From Clavelina lepadiformis (lineage: Eukaryota > Chordata > Ascidiacea > Aplousobranchia > Clavelinidae): 64,000 bases of DNA. Below, in pieces: positions 1-12,994 of this stretch. How positions within the stretch are numbered: position 1 is the first letter of the stretch; the number at the start of each line of letters is the position of its first letter. Below the pieces are notes generated by a model. The model searched no databases and was not told the origin of the DNA. It was given only the letters and a program-made list of their open reading frames with translations. The stretch lies in contig NC_135246.1 in NCBI RefSeq assembly GCF_947623445.1, forward strand, positions 3,951,856 to 4,015,855, in the 5' to 3' direction. The translations under genes and the position numbers were made by a program.

Positions 1-540
1 CACTCCGGTTGGTATGTGTCGTTTGCTGAGCTATAACGCTCGATGGTATCACGATAAGCGACAGTAACCACTCGATTTCTATTTTGTTGTGGAATACGTT
101 TCGATTTGAAATGGGACATTCATACAGAGGTCACAATCGGGTTTCTAAAACAATTTTTGCCAAAATTAATCTCGGAGCGGGGCTAACCTTTGAAACTTGA
201 TCAGAGAATACTGGAAGCAACTCCGTATCAAAACTTGCAGTGCGGAATTCGCTTTGTTGGAAGCATCTGAGAACAGTCTCCCTCGAAAAAAACTTCAAAA
301 CAAGCGCCGTGAGCAACCTGCTTTGTATAAACTTGAGCATAAAGCTAAGAGGTTGATCTCTTGCAAGCGAGCATCGAAGTTAGCTGGATAATAATTTAAT
401 CGAAGCACAGATTGTCTATCTCTTGCCCGATGCTAGGTCGTTGATATAAACTCGTTTCGGCGATGTGATTTGAGTGAAAATTTATCGCTTACCCTGTTTA
501 CCGATCGCAACTCGGGCGGTCTTATCACACGCCGATTTGG

Positions 541-547
541 TATAAAA
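541..547 (+). promoter_or_regulatory. TATA box of the CCCH gene, first array copy
   Basis: TATAAAA lies 70 bp before the chosen start codon at 611, which would place transcription initiation near 570. A weaker TATAAA is at 445-450. The motif recurs at the same place in all ten units. In the inverted pseudogene copy homology stops two bases beyond this box, at 40622. Confidence 0.5.
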
Positions 548-610
548 CCGACCGTGTATTTGTTGCCGCACTGTCATTATACTGTAGATGAGCTTGACCG
601 ACCACACAGA

Positions 611-1834
611 ATGGATCAGCACAGAAATACTTGGACACTTTTTGGAAGTAAGTCGTCGATTGTCTGAAGAAGCTCTTCGCCTTTTGCAAGAGCGCAGTTG
701 TATAACGTCACGATTCTGCTCGTTTCGGTAAAACGTTAAGTTTCAAGGAAAGTGTTTGTTGAACTCGAATGATGTCGTTGCTTTATATTTTTCCAGGCAA
801 GTCGTTTGAGATGACAGCACTGATACTTCCCACTTCTCGAGACCAGGATTTCTCATCGCCGTTCGATGACGATCGCGTCCCGGCGCAAACGACATTTTTC
901 TCTCCCGTGGAAGCCGGGATCGAACCGAAACCGTCGATCTCTGAATATGGCGCGCAAAAGAGCGGACTGTGTCCAAAGTACGTGGTTGTGACCTCATGTA
1001 CTGTAGTTACTAAAACTTGTTACGACTGTTGTGTGAGTTCAAACACACCGTCAATCACGTAGGCAATACAACGTATTGACGTAAATGTTATTTCTAAACA
1101 GGTATCACGACGAGGGTCTATGCGAGCTCGGACCGGACTGTCTCCTGGTCCACGAAGAAAAGACGAAATACTTCTCGTCGCTTGACCCCAACGCCCCCGA
1201 GTTTTTTCCCCGCTCAGCGCGAAAATCCTTTACGGCGTCGGCAAGCTTCGAACGGTCCGGAAATAATGCTGAAGTGGACATCTTGGGACGTCGCTTGCCT
1301 TGTGCTGCAATACATCACAGATACCTAGGTAAGTTCATTGGCCGTCATTCAAACTGGTCTCTGCATGGTTTATGATCTGCCCCGGCTTGTATTTATGAAA
1401 GTTAATTCTAACGATGCCGATCCAATCAACCTCAGCTTATTTAAAGGAAATTTTATGCTATTTTTTTATTTTCAGATTCGGGCGAACGCAGCGAAATGTC
1501 CAAAACTAGACGCCCCTGCGCATTTTTGCAAGCAACCGGGAGATGTCGCTATCGGTCGAAGTGTATTTTTGTGCATGACGAAAAAGAAAAACGACCTGAT
1601 ATTTCCGCCGTGTATAGATACAAAACGAAGATATGTGAACGGTAAGCAAATTTTTCTGTTAAGATCTAAGACAACGCTACTCGTTTATGATTGCAACTTA
1701 GTTTAGTAAAATAATTGTTACGTTTACTTGATTTTAGGTGGTCCCGAGGAATTGCCCACTCGGCGGCATCATGTACCTTCGCACACGGATCGAGCGAGCT
1801 TCGGTCGAATTATGATCTACCGCCTTTTCTTTAG
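611..1834 (+). CDS. CCCH tandem zinc-finger protein, array copy 1 (class A, finger 1 intact)
   Basis: Exons are 611-647, 797-977, 1102-1328, 1476-1641 and 1738-1834. All introns are GT-AG and every junction keeps frame, giving 235 residues. Finger 1 is C71-x8-C80-x5-C86-x3-H90 and is split by intron 2. Finger 2 is C163-x8-C172-x5-C178-x3-H182. Finger 3 starts at C202 after the leader YRYKTKIC and ends with C216, H220 and FAHGSSELR. Fingers 2 and 3 are 19 residues apart, close to the spacing of tristetraprolin-type tandem fingers, which bind AU-rich RNA. Finger 3 has Ala210 where the second cysteine is expected, with His211 beside it. The start ATG at 611 has A at -3 and G at +4. A weaker out-of-frame ATG is at 588, and the next in-frame ATG is in exon 2 at 811. 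Family assignment is strong; target and function are unknown. Confidence 0.82.
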
Positions 1835-1886
1835 TAGAATTATTTCTTTTTTTAAGTTATTCCGTTTTGTTTTTTAATGTTACTCC

Positions 1887-1892
1887 AATAAA
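1887..1892 (+). terminator. Poly(A) signal AATAAA of the CCCH gene, copy 1
   Basis: AATAAA lies 53 bp after the stop codon, following a T-rich stretch. It is present at the same unit position in the other nine copies and, on the minus strand, in the inverted pseudogene at 43376-43381. Confidence 0.65.
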
Positions 1893-4668
1893 AGATCTTC
1901 CGTGAACTGCACGATCTGATCTATTGTGATGCCGTCAAACAGGGTAAAACTAACATCTCTATGATTATGTCTGACGTTTTACCAAAGCATTTAAATAGCC
2001 GGCCATAGTTATGATTTCGATTAAAATTTGCCAAGATTCGGTCAGAAGCAGCAGCGAGCACATGGATACAGTTTGACTGAAACCCGGTGCACAAGGTCCA
2101 AGCAAGCTCGTGCGATAAAAGCAATTGTTCTGCCATCGTTACCCAATAGTTCGACGTGACATGACAATACTATGACAACACTTCGTGCCGAACCTAAGTG
2201 GCTGGCTAGCTACCGTAAAACTGTTTCAAACAAATTTAATAAACATATCGAGCAACGTTGAACTGCCAAAACGTCAAATCCGAAATCCCGGGGAAACGGA
2301 ATTTGAATTTCCCGGGGTCCCGACCGTAGTTCGAAGCTGAGGATTTTTGAAGGCTTGTTTTGCTAATGGAAGGAAAATATTTTTTTTTAAAGTTTAACCG
2401 TCTGATGTGAAAATTCCACGCACGTGCCAGCATTAGCTCAAATTACGGCGTTAAGGCATCATGACCCAATTTAGAAAGACAGGCTTCTCAATGTGAAGTA
2501 CAATAAATGAAGAAGTTAATATCGCAAAACCAAATCATGAACCTCCCTAATTTTGGCTTGCAATGAGATCGAGGCTAAGGACTGTCTATACAGTCTTAGT
2601 TTGGACAGAATCGTTGCACTAAAATTTCTGAAGGGCCTGTAGTACCGTTTTGAGCAGTTTTGAAACGGCAACACGGCGGTTGTGACGAAGGTCGCATGCA
2701 AGACGTCACTATAGAAAAACTTGGAATGGTTCCGGTCCAGTGCGTATGTGACCTTAATTTGTTATGGTCGTTTTGTGTTGGTTCAAAATTAGGGCTTTTT
2801 GGCTGACTATTTTTGGAAAAATGTAAGGAAAAAAGTTGTTTAAAAGTTGAAGTATTTGGTGTGAGAAATCCAGATACGAGAATTTGCTCAAAATTCTGCA
2901 TTAAGCCCTTTTATCCTACATCTCGGCGGATACAAAAACTCAGCGAGGTGACCGGGCTTGTTCAGAAACAAATTCAAATTGAAAAATGTTACTTTGCATT
3001 GTTTAAGATAGAGTTTCGGATGGGCCTACAGTCCCTGAAACAACTACCTATCTTAACTTTACAGCAAGTCATGAGCTTAAAATTTTAGGACAGATACTCC
3101 AGAAAACTAAAATTTGCAACCCCACCAAATTCACGACTCAGCCTGTACCTGCAACCAGCTATCGCCAAAAAAAACCATAACAAACCAGCTCACCTCGACG
3201 TCACATGCGCATTGGACCGAAAAATTTCTTACTTTCTTTTTTATGACGCTTTGAGTTCGACATTGTCATAAACGCACGGTTGCTCGCTTGAGATCGTTTT
3301 CCTAAACGGAATTGACCCCTTTAGCGTCCTACTGTAGGCTACGACTTGGTGGATACAGAACCTCGGCCAGGTGACGACCGGGCTCCTTTATTAGTAAATA
3401 CAAATCGAAAAATCAACACCGCGTACAGCACGACATGCCCAAGTGCAAGTTCTGTATACACGCTCTTCTTCTTCTACGAGGAATGCTGGGCAACGTAGTC
3501 GAAATTTAGCCAACAAACAGTCTGCTTATTTAAAAACATGTTGTACCGCGAATAATGTGAGTTACAATGTTATCGATAAAACACCGCCGAATTTTACCTT
3601 CCCAATTGATTCTCCGAATACCGCCGCCGTTATGAACAAACAAATGCGTTGGCTTTAATGCTTTATTAGACAATCGGAACATTTTTGGTGTAAATTATGG
3701 AATGTGTCGATTAACTCATTATTTTTCCTACGTATTACTTTAACTCAGATTAATTTTTGTTAAGGGATTTTTCACCAAACAACGGCGACGTATTGACCGT
3801 TCGGTGTCTAAAACTGATTTAACAGACTAAAGCCAGTCGAACAGAAACAATTTAAATTGATTTCAGGTGATTTCTATGATAAACCTTATAGCGAATCCTC
3901 AAGCCGAAATACTTTTCATCTCTGGACCCTTGCAAACTGATTTTTATAAAGTGAGTAGAATCGGTGAGTGACAAGCACGTGGCATGCACGCGTATTGACC
4001 AAGACGCAATATTCCATACATAATTCCACCATTTTAAAACTTTCTCTTTCAGTTGGTTGTTACTGTAAGTTGAAGCGATCAGTTTTGAAAAGACGCTGAA
4101 TAGAGTCAACGAGGCTCAATGTCACGATCACTCCGGTTGGTATGTGTCGTTTGCTGAGCTATAACGCTCGATGGTATCACGATAAGCGACAGTAACCACT
4201 CGATTTCTATTTTGTTGTGGAATACGTTTCGATTTGAAATGGGACATTCATACAGAGGTCACAATCGGGTTTCTAAAACAATTTTTGCCAAAATTAATCT
4301 CGGAGCGGGGCTAACCTTTGAAACTTGATCAGAGAATACTGGAAGCAACTCCGTATCAAAACTTGCAGTGCGGAATTCGCTTTGTTGGAAGCATCTGAGA
4401 ACAGTCTCCCTCGAAAAAAACTTCAAAACAAGCGCCGTGAGCAACCTGCTTTGTATAAACTTGAGCATAAAGCTAAGAGGTTGATCTCTTGCAAGCGAGC
4501 ATCGAAGTTAGCTGGATAATAATTTAATCGAAGCACAGATTGTCTATCTCTTGCCCGATGCTAGGTCGTTGATATAAACTCGTTTCGGCGATGTGATTTG
4601 AGTGAAAATTTATCGCTTACCCTGTTTACCGATCGCAACTCGGGCGGTCTTATCACACGCCGATTTGG
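1893..4668. other. Intergenic spacer of the array unit
   Basis: This is the spacer between gene copies 1 and 2, and it recurs in every unit. It holds the MITE at 2633-3035 and, at 3130-3430, sequence distantly related to parts of that MITE. Two open frames (3443-3658 on +, 3852-4109 on -) persist in the inverted copy. In the + frame the differences I could align are all amino-acid-changing (R to K, N to S, S to N, P to L, P to T), so I see no sign of protein constraint and do not call genes there. No RNA gene was recognised. Confidence 0.6.
2633..3035 (+). mobile_element. MITE inside the array unit, copy in unit 1
   Basis: A 403-bp segment begins GGGCCTGTAG and ends with CTACAGTCCC, imperfect 10-bp terminal inverted repeats. 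It is flanked on both sides by TGAA (2629-2632 and 3036-3039), a 4-bp target duplication. An independent relative with the same termini and its own duplication lies at 51048-51496. No coding capacity was seen. The superfamily is undetermined. Confidence 0.75.
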
Positions 4669-4738
4669 TATAAAACCGACCGTGTATTTGTTGCCGCACT
4701 GTCATTATACTGTAGATGAGCTTGACCGACCACACAGA

Positions 4739-5962
4739 ATGGATCAGCACAGAAATACTTGGACACTTTTTGGAAGTAAGTCGTCGATTGTCTGAAGAAG
4801 CTCTTCGCCTTTTGCAAGAGCGCAGTTGTATAACGTCACGATTCTGCTCGTTTCGGTAAAACGTTAAGTTTCAAGGAAAGTGTTTGTTGAACTCGAATGA
4901 TGTCGTTGCTTTATATTTTTCCAGGCAAGTCGTTTGAGATGACAGCACTGATACTTCCCACTTCTCGAGACCAGGATTTCTCATCGCCGTTCGATGACGA
5001 TCGCGTCCCGGCGCAAACGACATTTTTCTCTCCCGTGGAAGCCGGGATCGAACCGAAACCGTCGATCTCTGAATATGGCGCGCAAAAGAGCGGACTGTGT
5101 CCAAAGTACGTGGTTGTGACCTCATGTACTGTAGTTACTAAAACTTGTTACGACTGTTGTGTGAGTTCAAACACACCGTCAATCACGTAGGCAATACAAC
5201 GTATTGACGTAAATGTTATTTCTAAACAGGTATCACGACGAGGGTCTATGCGAGCTCGGACCGGACTGTCTCCTGGTCCACGAAGAAAAGACGAAATACT
5301 TCTCGTCGCTTGACCCCAACGCCCCCGAGTTTTTTCCCCGCTCAGCGCGAAAATCCTTTACGGCGTCGGCAAGCTTCGAACGGTCCGGAAATAATGCTGA
5401 AGTGGACATCTTGGGACGTCGCTTGCCTTGTGCTGCAATACATCACAGATACCTAGGTAAGTTCATTGGCCGTCATTCAAACTGGTCTCTGCATGGTTTA
5501 TGATCTGCCCCGGCTTGTATTTATGAAAGTTAATTCTAACGATGCCGATCCAATCAACCTCAGCTTATTTAAAGGAAATTTTATGCTATTTTTTTATTTT
5601 CAGATTCGGGCGAACGCAGCGAAATGTCCAAAACTAGACGCCCCTGCGCATTTTTGCAAGCAACCGGGAGATGTCGCTATCGGTCGAAGTGTATTTTTGT
5701 GCATGACGAAAAAGAAAAACGACCTGATATTTCCGCCGTGTATAGATACAAAACGAAGATATGTGAACGGTAAGCAAATTTTTCTGTTAAGATCTAAGAC
5801 AACGCTACTCGTTTATGATTGCAACTTAGTTTAGTAAAATAATTGTTACGTTTACTTGATTTTAGGTGGTCCCGAGGAATTGCCCACTCGGCGGCATCAT
5901 GTACCTTCGCACACGGATCGAGCGAGCTTCGGTCGAATTATGATCTACCGCCTTTTCTTTAG
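4739..5962 (+). CDS. CCCH tandem zinc-finger protein, array copy 2 (class A)
   Basis: Exons are 4739-4775, 4925-5105, 5230-5456, 5604-5769 and 5866-5962. The coding sequence matches copy 1, so finger 1 keeps Cys71 (GLCPKY) and residue 87 is Leu. The TATA box is at 4669-4675 and AATAAA at 6015-6020. Confidence 0.8.
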
Positions 5963-6760
5963 TAGAATTATTTCTTTTTTTAAGTTATTCCGTTTTGTTT
6001 TTTAATGTTACTCCAATAAAAGATCTTCCGTGAACTGCACGATCTGATCTATTGTGATGCCGTCAAACAGGGTAAAACTAACATCTCTATGATTATGTCT
6101 GACGTTTTACCAAAGCATTTAAATAGCCGGCCATAGTTATGATTTCGATTAAAATTTGCCAAGATTCGGTCAGAAGCAGCAGCGAGCACATGGATACAGT
6201 TTGACTGAAACCCGGTGCACAAGGTCCAAGCAAGCTCGTGCGATAAAAGCAATTGTTCTGCCATCGTTACCCAATAGTTCGACGTGACATGACAATACTA
6301 TGACAACACTTCGTGCCGAACCTAAGTGGCTGGCTAGCTACCGTAAAACTGTTTCAAACAAATTTAATAAACATATCGAGCAACGTTGAACTGCCAAAAC
6401 GTCAAATCCGAAATCCCGGGGAAACGGAATTTGAATTTCCCGGGGTCCCGACCGTAGTTCGAAGCTGAGGATTTTTGAAGGCTTGTTTTGCTAATGGAAG
6501 GAAAATATTTTTTTTTAAAGTTTAACCGTCTGATGTGAAAATTCCACGCACGTGCCAGCATTAGCTCAAATTACGGCGTTAAGGCATCATGACCCAATTT
6601 AGAAAGACAGGCTTCTCAATGTGAAGTACAATAAATGAAGAAGTTAATATCGCAAAACCAAATCATGAACCTCCCTAATTTTGGCTTGCAATGAGATCGA
6701 GGCTAAGGACTGTCTATACAGTCTTAGTTTGGACAGAATCGTTGCACTAAAATTTCTGAA

Positions 6761-7163
6761 GGGCCTGTAGTACCGTTTTGAGCAGTTTTGAAACGGCAAC
6801 ACGGCGGTTGTGACGAAGGTCGCATGCAAGACGTCACTATAGAAAAACTTGGAATGGTTCCGGTCCAGTGCGTATGTGACCTTAATTTGTTATGGTCGTT
6901 TTGTGTTGGTTCAAAATTAGGGCTTTTTGGCTGACTATTTTTGGAAAAATGTAAGGAAAAAAGTTGTTTAAAAGTTGAAGTATTTGGTGTGAGAAATCCA
7001 GATACGAGAATTTGCTCAAAATTCTGCATTAAGCCCTTTTATCCTACATCTCGGCGGATACAAAAACTCAGCGAGGTGACCGGGCTTGTTTAGAAACAAA
7101 TTCAAATTGAAAAATGTTACTTTGCATTGTTTAAGATAGAGTTTCGGATGGGCCTACAGTCCC
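6761..7163 (+). mobile_element. MITE in array unit 2
   Basis: Same insertion as at 2633-3035, inherited through unit duplication. It carries the cttgtttag variant of class B near 7085. Confidence 0.72.
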
Positions 7164-8866
7164 TGAAACAACTACCTATCTTAACTTTACAGCAAGTCAT
7201 GAGCTTAAAATTTTAGGACAGATACTCCAGAAAACTAAAATTTGCAACCCCACCAAATTCACGACTCAGCCTGTACCTGCAACCAGCTATCGCCAAAAAA
7301 AACCATAACAAACCAGCTCACCTCGACGTCACATGCGCATTGGACCGAAAAATTTCTTACTTTCTTTTTTATGACGCTTTGAGTTCGACATTGTCATAAA
7401 CGCACGGTTGCTCGCTTGAGATCGTTTTCCTAAACGGAATTGACCCCTTTAGCGTCCTACTGTAGGCTACGACTTGGTGGATACAGAACCTCGGCCAGGT
7501 GACGACCGGGCTCCTTTATTAGTAAATACAAATCGAAAAATCAACACCGCGTACAGCACGACATGCCCAAGTGCAAGTTCTGTATACACGCTCTTCTTCT
7601 TCTACGAGGAATGCTGGGCAACGTAGTCGAAATTTAGCCAACAAACAGTCTGCTTATTTAAAAACATGTTGTACCGCGAATAATGTGAGTTACAATGTTA
7701 TCGATAAAACACCGCCGAATTTTACCTTCCCAATTGATTCTCCGAATACCGCCGCCGTTATGAACAAACAAATGCGTTGGCTTTAATGCTTTATTAGACA
7801 ATCGGAACATTTTTGGTGTAAATTATGGAACGTGTCGATTAACTCATTATTTTTCCTACGTATTACTTTAACTCAGATTAATTTTTGTTAAGGGATTTTT
7901 CACCAAACAACGGCGACGTATTGACCGTTCGGTGTCTAAAACTGATTTACCAGACTAAAGCCAGTCGAACAGAAACAATTTAAATTGATTTCAGGTGATT
8001 TCTATGATAAACCTTATAGCGAATCCTCAAGCCAAAATACTTTTCATCTCTGGACCCTTGCAAACTGATTTTTATAAAGTGAGTAGAATCGGTGAGTGAC
8101 AAGCACGTGGCATGCACGCGTATTGACCAAGACGCAATATTCCATACATAATTACACCATTTTAAAACTTTCTCTTTCAGTTGGTTGTTACTGTAAGTTA
8201 AAGCGATCAGTTTTGAAAAGACGCTGAATAGAGTCAACGAGGCTCAATGTCACGATTACACCGGTCGGTATGTGTCGTTTGCTGAGCTACAACGCTCGAT
8301 GGTATCACGACAAGCGACAGTAACCATTCAATTTCTATTTTGTTGTGGAATACGTTTCGATTTGAAATGGGACATTCATACAGAGGTCACAATCGGGTTT
8401 CTAAAACAATTTTTGCCAAAATTAATCTCGGAGCGGGACTAACCTTTGAAACTTGATCAGAGAATACTGGAAGCAACTCCGTATCAAAACTTGCAGTGCG
8501 GAATTCGCTTTGTTGGAAGCATCTGAGAACAGTCTCCCTCGAAAAAAACTTCAAAACAAGCGCCGTGAGCAACCTGCTTTGTATAAACTTGAGCATAAAG
8601 CTAAGAGGTTGATCTCTTGCAAGCGAGCATCGAAGTTAGCTGGATAATAATTTAATCGAAGCACAGATTGTCTATCTCTTGCCCGATGCTAGGTCGTTGA
8701 TATAAACTCGTTTCGGCGATGCGATTTGAGTGAAAATTTATCGCTTACCCTGTTTACCGATCGCAACTCGGGCGGTCTTATCACACGCCGATTTGGTATA
8801 AAACCGACCGTGTATTTGTTGCCGCACTGTCATTATACTGTAGATGAGCTTGACCGACCACACAGA

Positions 8867-10090
8867 ATGGATCAGCACAGAAATACTTGGACACTTTTTG
8901 GAAGTAAGTCGTCGATTGTCTGAAGAAGCTCTTCGCCTTTTGCAAGAGCGCAGTTGTATGACGTCACGATTGTGCTCGTTTCGGTAAAACGTTAAGTTTC
9001 AAGGAAAGTGTTTGTTGAACTCGAATGATGTCGTTGCTTGATATTTTTCCAGGCAAGTCGTTTGAGATGACAGCACTGATACTTCCCACTTCTCGAGACC
9101 AGGATTTCTCATCGCCGTTCGATGACGATCGCGTCCCGGCGCAAACGACATTTTTCTCTCCCGTGGAAGCCGGGATCGAACCGAAACCGTCGATCTTTGA
9201 ATATGGCGCGCAAAAGAGCGGACTGTATCCAAAGTACGTGGTTGTGACCTCATGTACTGTAGTTACTAAAACTTGTTACGACTGTTGTGTGAGTTCAAAC
9301 ACACCGTCAATCACGTAGCCAATACAACGTATTGACGTAAATGTTATTTCTAAACAGGTATCACGACGAGGGTCTATGCGAGCTCGGACCGGACTGTCCC
9401 CTGGTCCACGAAGAAAAGACGAAATACTTCTCGTCGCTTGACCCCAACGCCCCCGAGTTTTTTTCCCGCTCAGCGCGAAAATCCTTTACGGCGTCGGCAA
9501 GCTTCGAACGGTCCGGGAATAATGCTGAAGTGGACATCTTGGGACGTCGCTTGCCTTGTGCTGCAATACAGCACAGATACCTAGGTAAGTTCATTGGCCG
9601 TCATTCAAACTGGTCTCTGCATGGTTTATGATCTGCCCCGGCTTGTATTTATGAAAGTTAATTCTAACGATGCCGATCCAATCAACCTCAGCTTATTTAA
9701 AGGAAATTTTATGCTATTTTTTTATTTTCAGATTCGGGCGAACGCAGCGAAATGTCCAAAACTAGACGCCCCTGCGCATTTTTGCAAGCAACCGGGAGAT
9801 GTCGCTATCGGTCGAAGTGTATTTTTGTGCATGACGAAAAAGAAAAACGACCTGATATTTCCGCCGTGTATAGATACAAAACGAAGATATGTGAACGGTA
9901 AGCAAATTTTTCTGTTAAGATCTAAGACAACGCTACTCGTTTATGATTGCAACTTAGTTTAGTAAAATAATTGTTACGTTTACTTGATTTTAGGTGGTCC
10001 CGAGGAATTGCCCACTCGGCGGCATCATGTACCTTCGCACACGGATCGAGCGAGCTTCGGTCGAATTATGATCTACCGCCTTTTCTTTAG
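8867..10090 (+). CDS. CCCH zinc-finger protein, array copy 3 (class B, finger 1 lacks its first Cys)
   Basis: Exons are 8867-8903, 9053-9233, 9358-9584, 9732-9897 and 9994-10090. Relative to copy 1 it has S61F, C71Y, L87P, P109S and H144Q. C71Y (TGT to TAT) removes the first zinc ligand of finger 1. The frame is otherwise open, and exons 4-5 (fingers 2 and 3) show no difference. Whether finger 1 still folds is unknown. Confidence 0.8.
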
Positions 10091-10888
10091 TAGAATTATT
10101 TCTTTTTTTAAGTTATTCCGTTTTGTTTTTTAATGTTACTCCAATAAAAGATCTTCCGTGAACTGCACGATCTGATCTATTGTGATGCCGTCAAACAGGG
10201 TAAAACTAACATCTCTATGATTATGTCTGACGTTTTACCAAAGCATTTAAATAGCCGGCCATAGTTATGATTTCGATTAAAATTTGCCAAGATTCGGTGA
10301 GAACCAGCAGCGAGCACATGGATACAGTTTGACTGAAACCCGGTGCACAAGGTCCAAGTAAGCTCGTGCGATAAAAGCAATTGTTCAGCCATCGTTACCC
10401 AATAGTTCGACGTGACATGACAATACTATGACAACACTTCGTGCCGAACCTAAGTGGCTGGCTAGCTACCGTAAAACTGTTTCAAACAAATTTAATAAAC
10501 ATATCGAGCAACGTTGAACTGCCAAAACGTCAAATCCGAAATCCCGGGGAAACGGAATTTGAATTTCCCGGGGTCCCGACCGTAGTTCGAAGCTGAGGAT
10601 TTTTGAAGGCTTGTTTTGCTAATGGAAGGAAAATATTTTTTTTTAAAGTTTAACCGTCTGATGTGAAAATTCCACGCACGTGCCAGCATTAGCTCAAATT
10701 ACGGCGTTAAGGCATCATGACCCAATTTAGAAAGACAGGCTTCTCAATGTGAAGTACAATAAATGAAGAAGTTAATATCGCAAAACCAAATCATGAACCT
10801 CCCTAATTTTGGCTTGCAATGAGATCGAGGCTAAAGACTGTCTATACAGTCTTAGTTTGGACAGAATCGTTGCACTAAAATTTCTGAA

Positions 10889-11291
10889 GGGCCTGTAGTA
10901 CCGTTTTGAGCAGTTTTGAAACGGCAACACGGCGGTTGTGACGAAGGTCGCATGCAAGACGTCACTATAGAAAAACTTGGAATGGTTCCGGTCCAGTGCG
11001 TATGTGACCTTAATTTGTTATGGTCGTTTTGTGTTGGTTCAAAATTAGGGCTTTTTGGCTGACTATTTTTGGAAAAATGTAAGGAAAAAAGTTGTTTAAA
11101 AGTTGAAGTATTTGGTGTGAGAAATCCAGATACGAGAATTTGCTCAAAATTCTGCATTAAGCCCTTTTATCCTACATCTCGGCGGATACAAAAACTCAGC
11201 GAGGTGACCGGGCTTGTTCAGAAACAAATTCAAATTGAAAAATGTTACTTTGCATTGTTTAAGATAGAGTTTCGGATGGGCCTACAGTCCC
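10889..11291 (+). mobile_element. MITE in array unit 3
   Basis: Same insertion as in unit 1 and sharing its cttgttcag variant. This marks the return to class A sequence in the second half of unit 3. Confidence 0.72.
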
Positions 11292-12994
11292 TGAAACAAC
11301 TACCTATCTTAACTTTACAGCAAGTCATGAGCTTAAAATTTTAGGACAGATACTCCAGAAAACTAAAATTTGCAACCCCACCAAATTCACGACTCAGCCT
11401 GTACCTGCAACCAGCTATCGCCAAAAAAAACCATAACAAACCAGCTCACCTCGACGTCACATGCGCATTGGACCGAAAAATTTCTTACTTTCTTTTTTAT
11501 GACGCTTTGAGTTCGACATTGTCATAAACGCACGGTTGCTCGCTTGAGATCGTTTTCCTAAACGGAATTGACCCCTTTAGCGTCCTACTGTAGGCTACGA
11601 CTTGGTGGATACAGAACCTCGGCCAGGTGACGACCGGGCTCCTTTATTAGTAAATACAAATCGAAAAATCAACACCGCGTACAGCACGACATGCCCAAGT
11701 GCAAGTTCTGTATACACGCTCTTCTTCTTCTACGAGGAATGCTGGGCAACGTAGTCGAAATTTAGCCAACAAACAGTCTGCTTATTTAAAAACATGTTGT
11801 ACCGCGAATAATGTGAGTTACAATGTTATCGATAAAACACCGCCGAATTTTACCTTCCCAATTGATTCTCCGAATACCGCCGCCGTTATGAACAAACAAA
11901 TGCGTTGGCTTTAATGCTTTATTAGACAATCGGAACATTTTTGGTGTAAATTATGGAATGTGTCGATTAACTCATTATTTTTCCTACGTATTACTTTAAC
12001 TCAGATTAATTTTTGTTAAGGGATTTTTCACCAAACAACGGCGACGTATTGACCGTTCGGTGTCTAAAACTGATTTAACAGACTAAAGCCAGTCGAACAG
12101 AAACAATTTAAATTGATTTCAGGTGATTTCTATGATAAACCTTATAGCGAATCCTCAAGCCGAAATACTTTTCATCTCTGGACCCTTGCAAACTGATTTT
12201 TATAAAGTGAGTAGAATCGGTGAGTGACAAGCACGTGGCATGCACGCGTATTGACCAAGACGCAATATTCCATACATAATTCCACCATTTTAAAACTTTC
12301 TCTTTCAGTTGGTTGTTACTGTAAGTTGAAGCGATCAGTTTTGAAAAGACGCTGAATAGAGTCAACGAGGCTCAATGTCACGATCACTCCGGTTGGTATG
12401 TGTCGTTTGCTGAGCTATAACGCTCGATGGTATCACGATAAGCGACAGTAACCACTCGATTTCTATTTTGTTGTGGAATACGTTTCGATTTGAAATGGGA
12501 CATTCATACAGAGGTCACAATCGGGTTTCTAAAACAATTTTTGCCAAAATTAATCTCGGAGCGGGGCTAACCTTTGAAACTTGATCAGAGAATACTGGAA
12601 GCAACTCCGTATCAAAACTTGCAGTGCGGAATTCGCTTTGTTGGAAGCATCTGAGAACAGTCTCCCTCGAAAAAAACTTCAAAACAAGCGCCGTGAGCAA
12701 CCTGCTTTGTATAAACTTGAGCATAAAGCTAAGAGGTTGATCTCTTGCAAGCGAGCATCGAAGTTAGCTGGATAATAATTTAATCGAAGCACAGATTGTC
12801 TATCTCTTGCCCGATGCTAGGTCGTTGATATAAACTCGTTTCGGCGATGTGATTTGAGTGAAAATTTATCGCTTACCCTGTTTACCGATCGCAACTCGGG
12901 CGGTCTTATCACACGCCGATTTGGTATAAAACCGACCGTGTATTTGTTGCCGCACTGTCATTATACTGTAGATGAGCTTGACCGACCACACAGA

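Noticed and set aside
197-391. 64-residue basic frame and its 69-residue minus-strand partner upstream of the gene
   Set aside because: The first codon of the + frame is TTG, no family is recognised, and the two frames overlap on opposite strands; no sign of transcription.
1338-1706. 122-residue open frame repeated in every unit
   Set aside because: It reads across the exon 3-4 intron and runs in the wrong frame for exon 4. The spliced frame gives a perfect CCCH finger instead.
2596-2901. 101-residue minus-strand frame over the array MITE
   Set aside because: It lies over a non-coding MITE, and the independent copy at 51048-51496 does not preserve the frame.
3443-3658. 71-residue spacer frame kept in the inverted copy
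   Set aside because: The aligned differences are all amino-acid changes, the ends differ, and there is no domain; not supported as a gene.
3852-4109. 85-residue minus-strand spacer frame, also open in the inverted copy
   Set aside because: No recognisable domain, no clear promoter or splice context, and the replacement-rich differences do not suggest selection.
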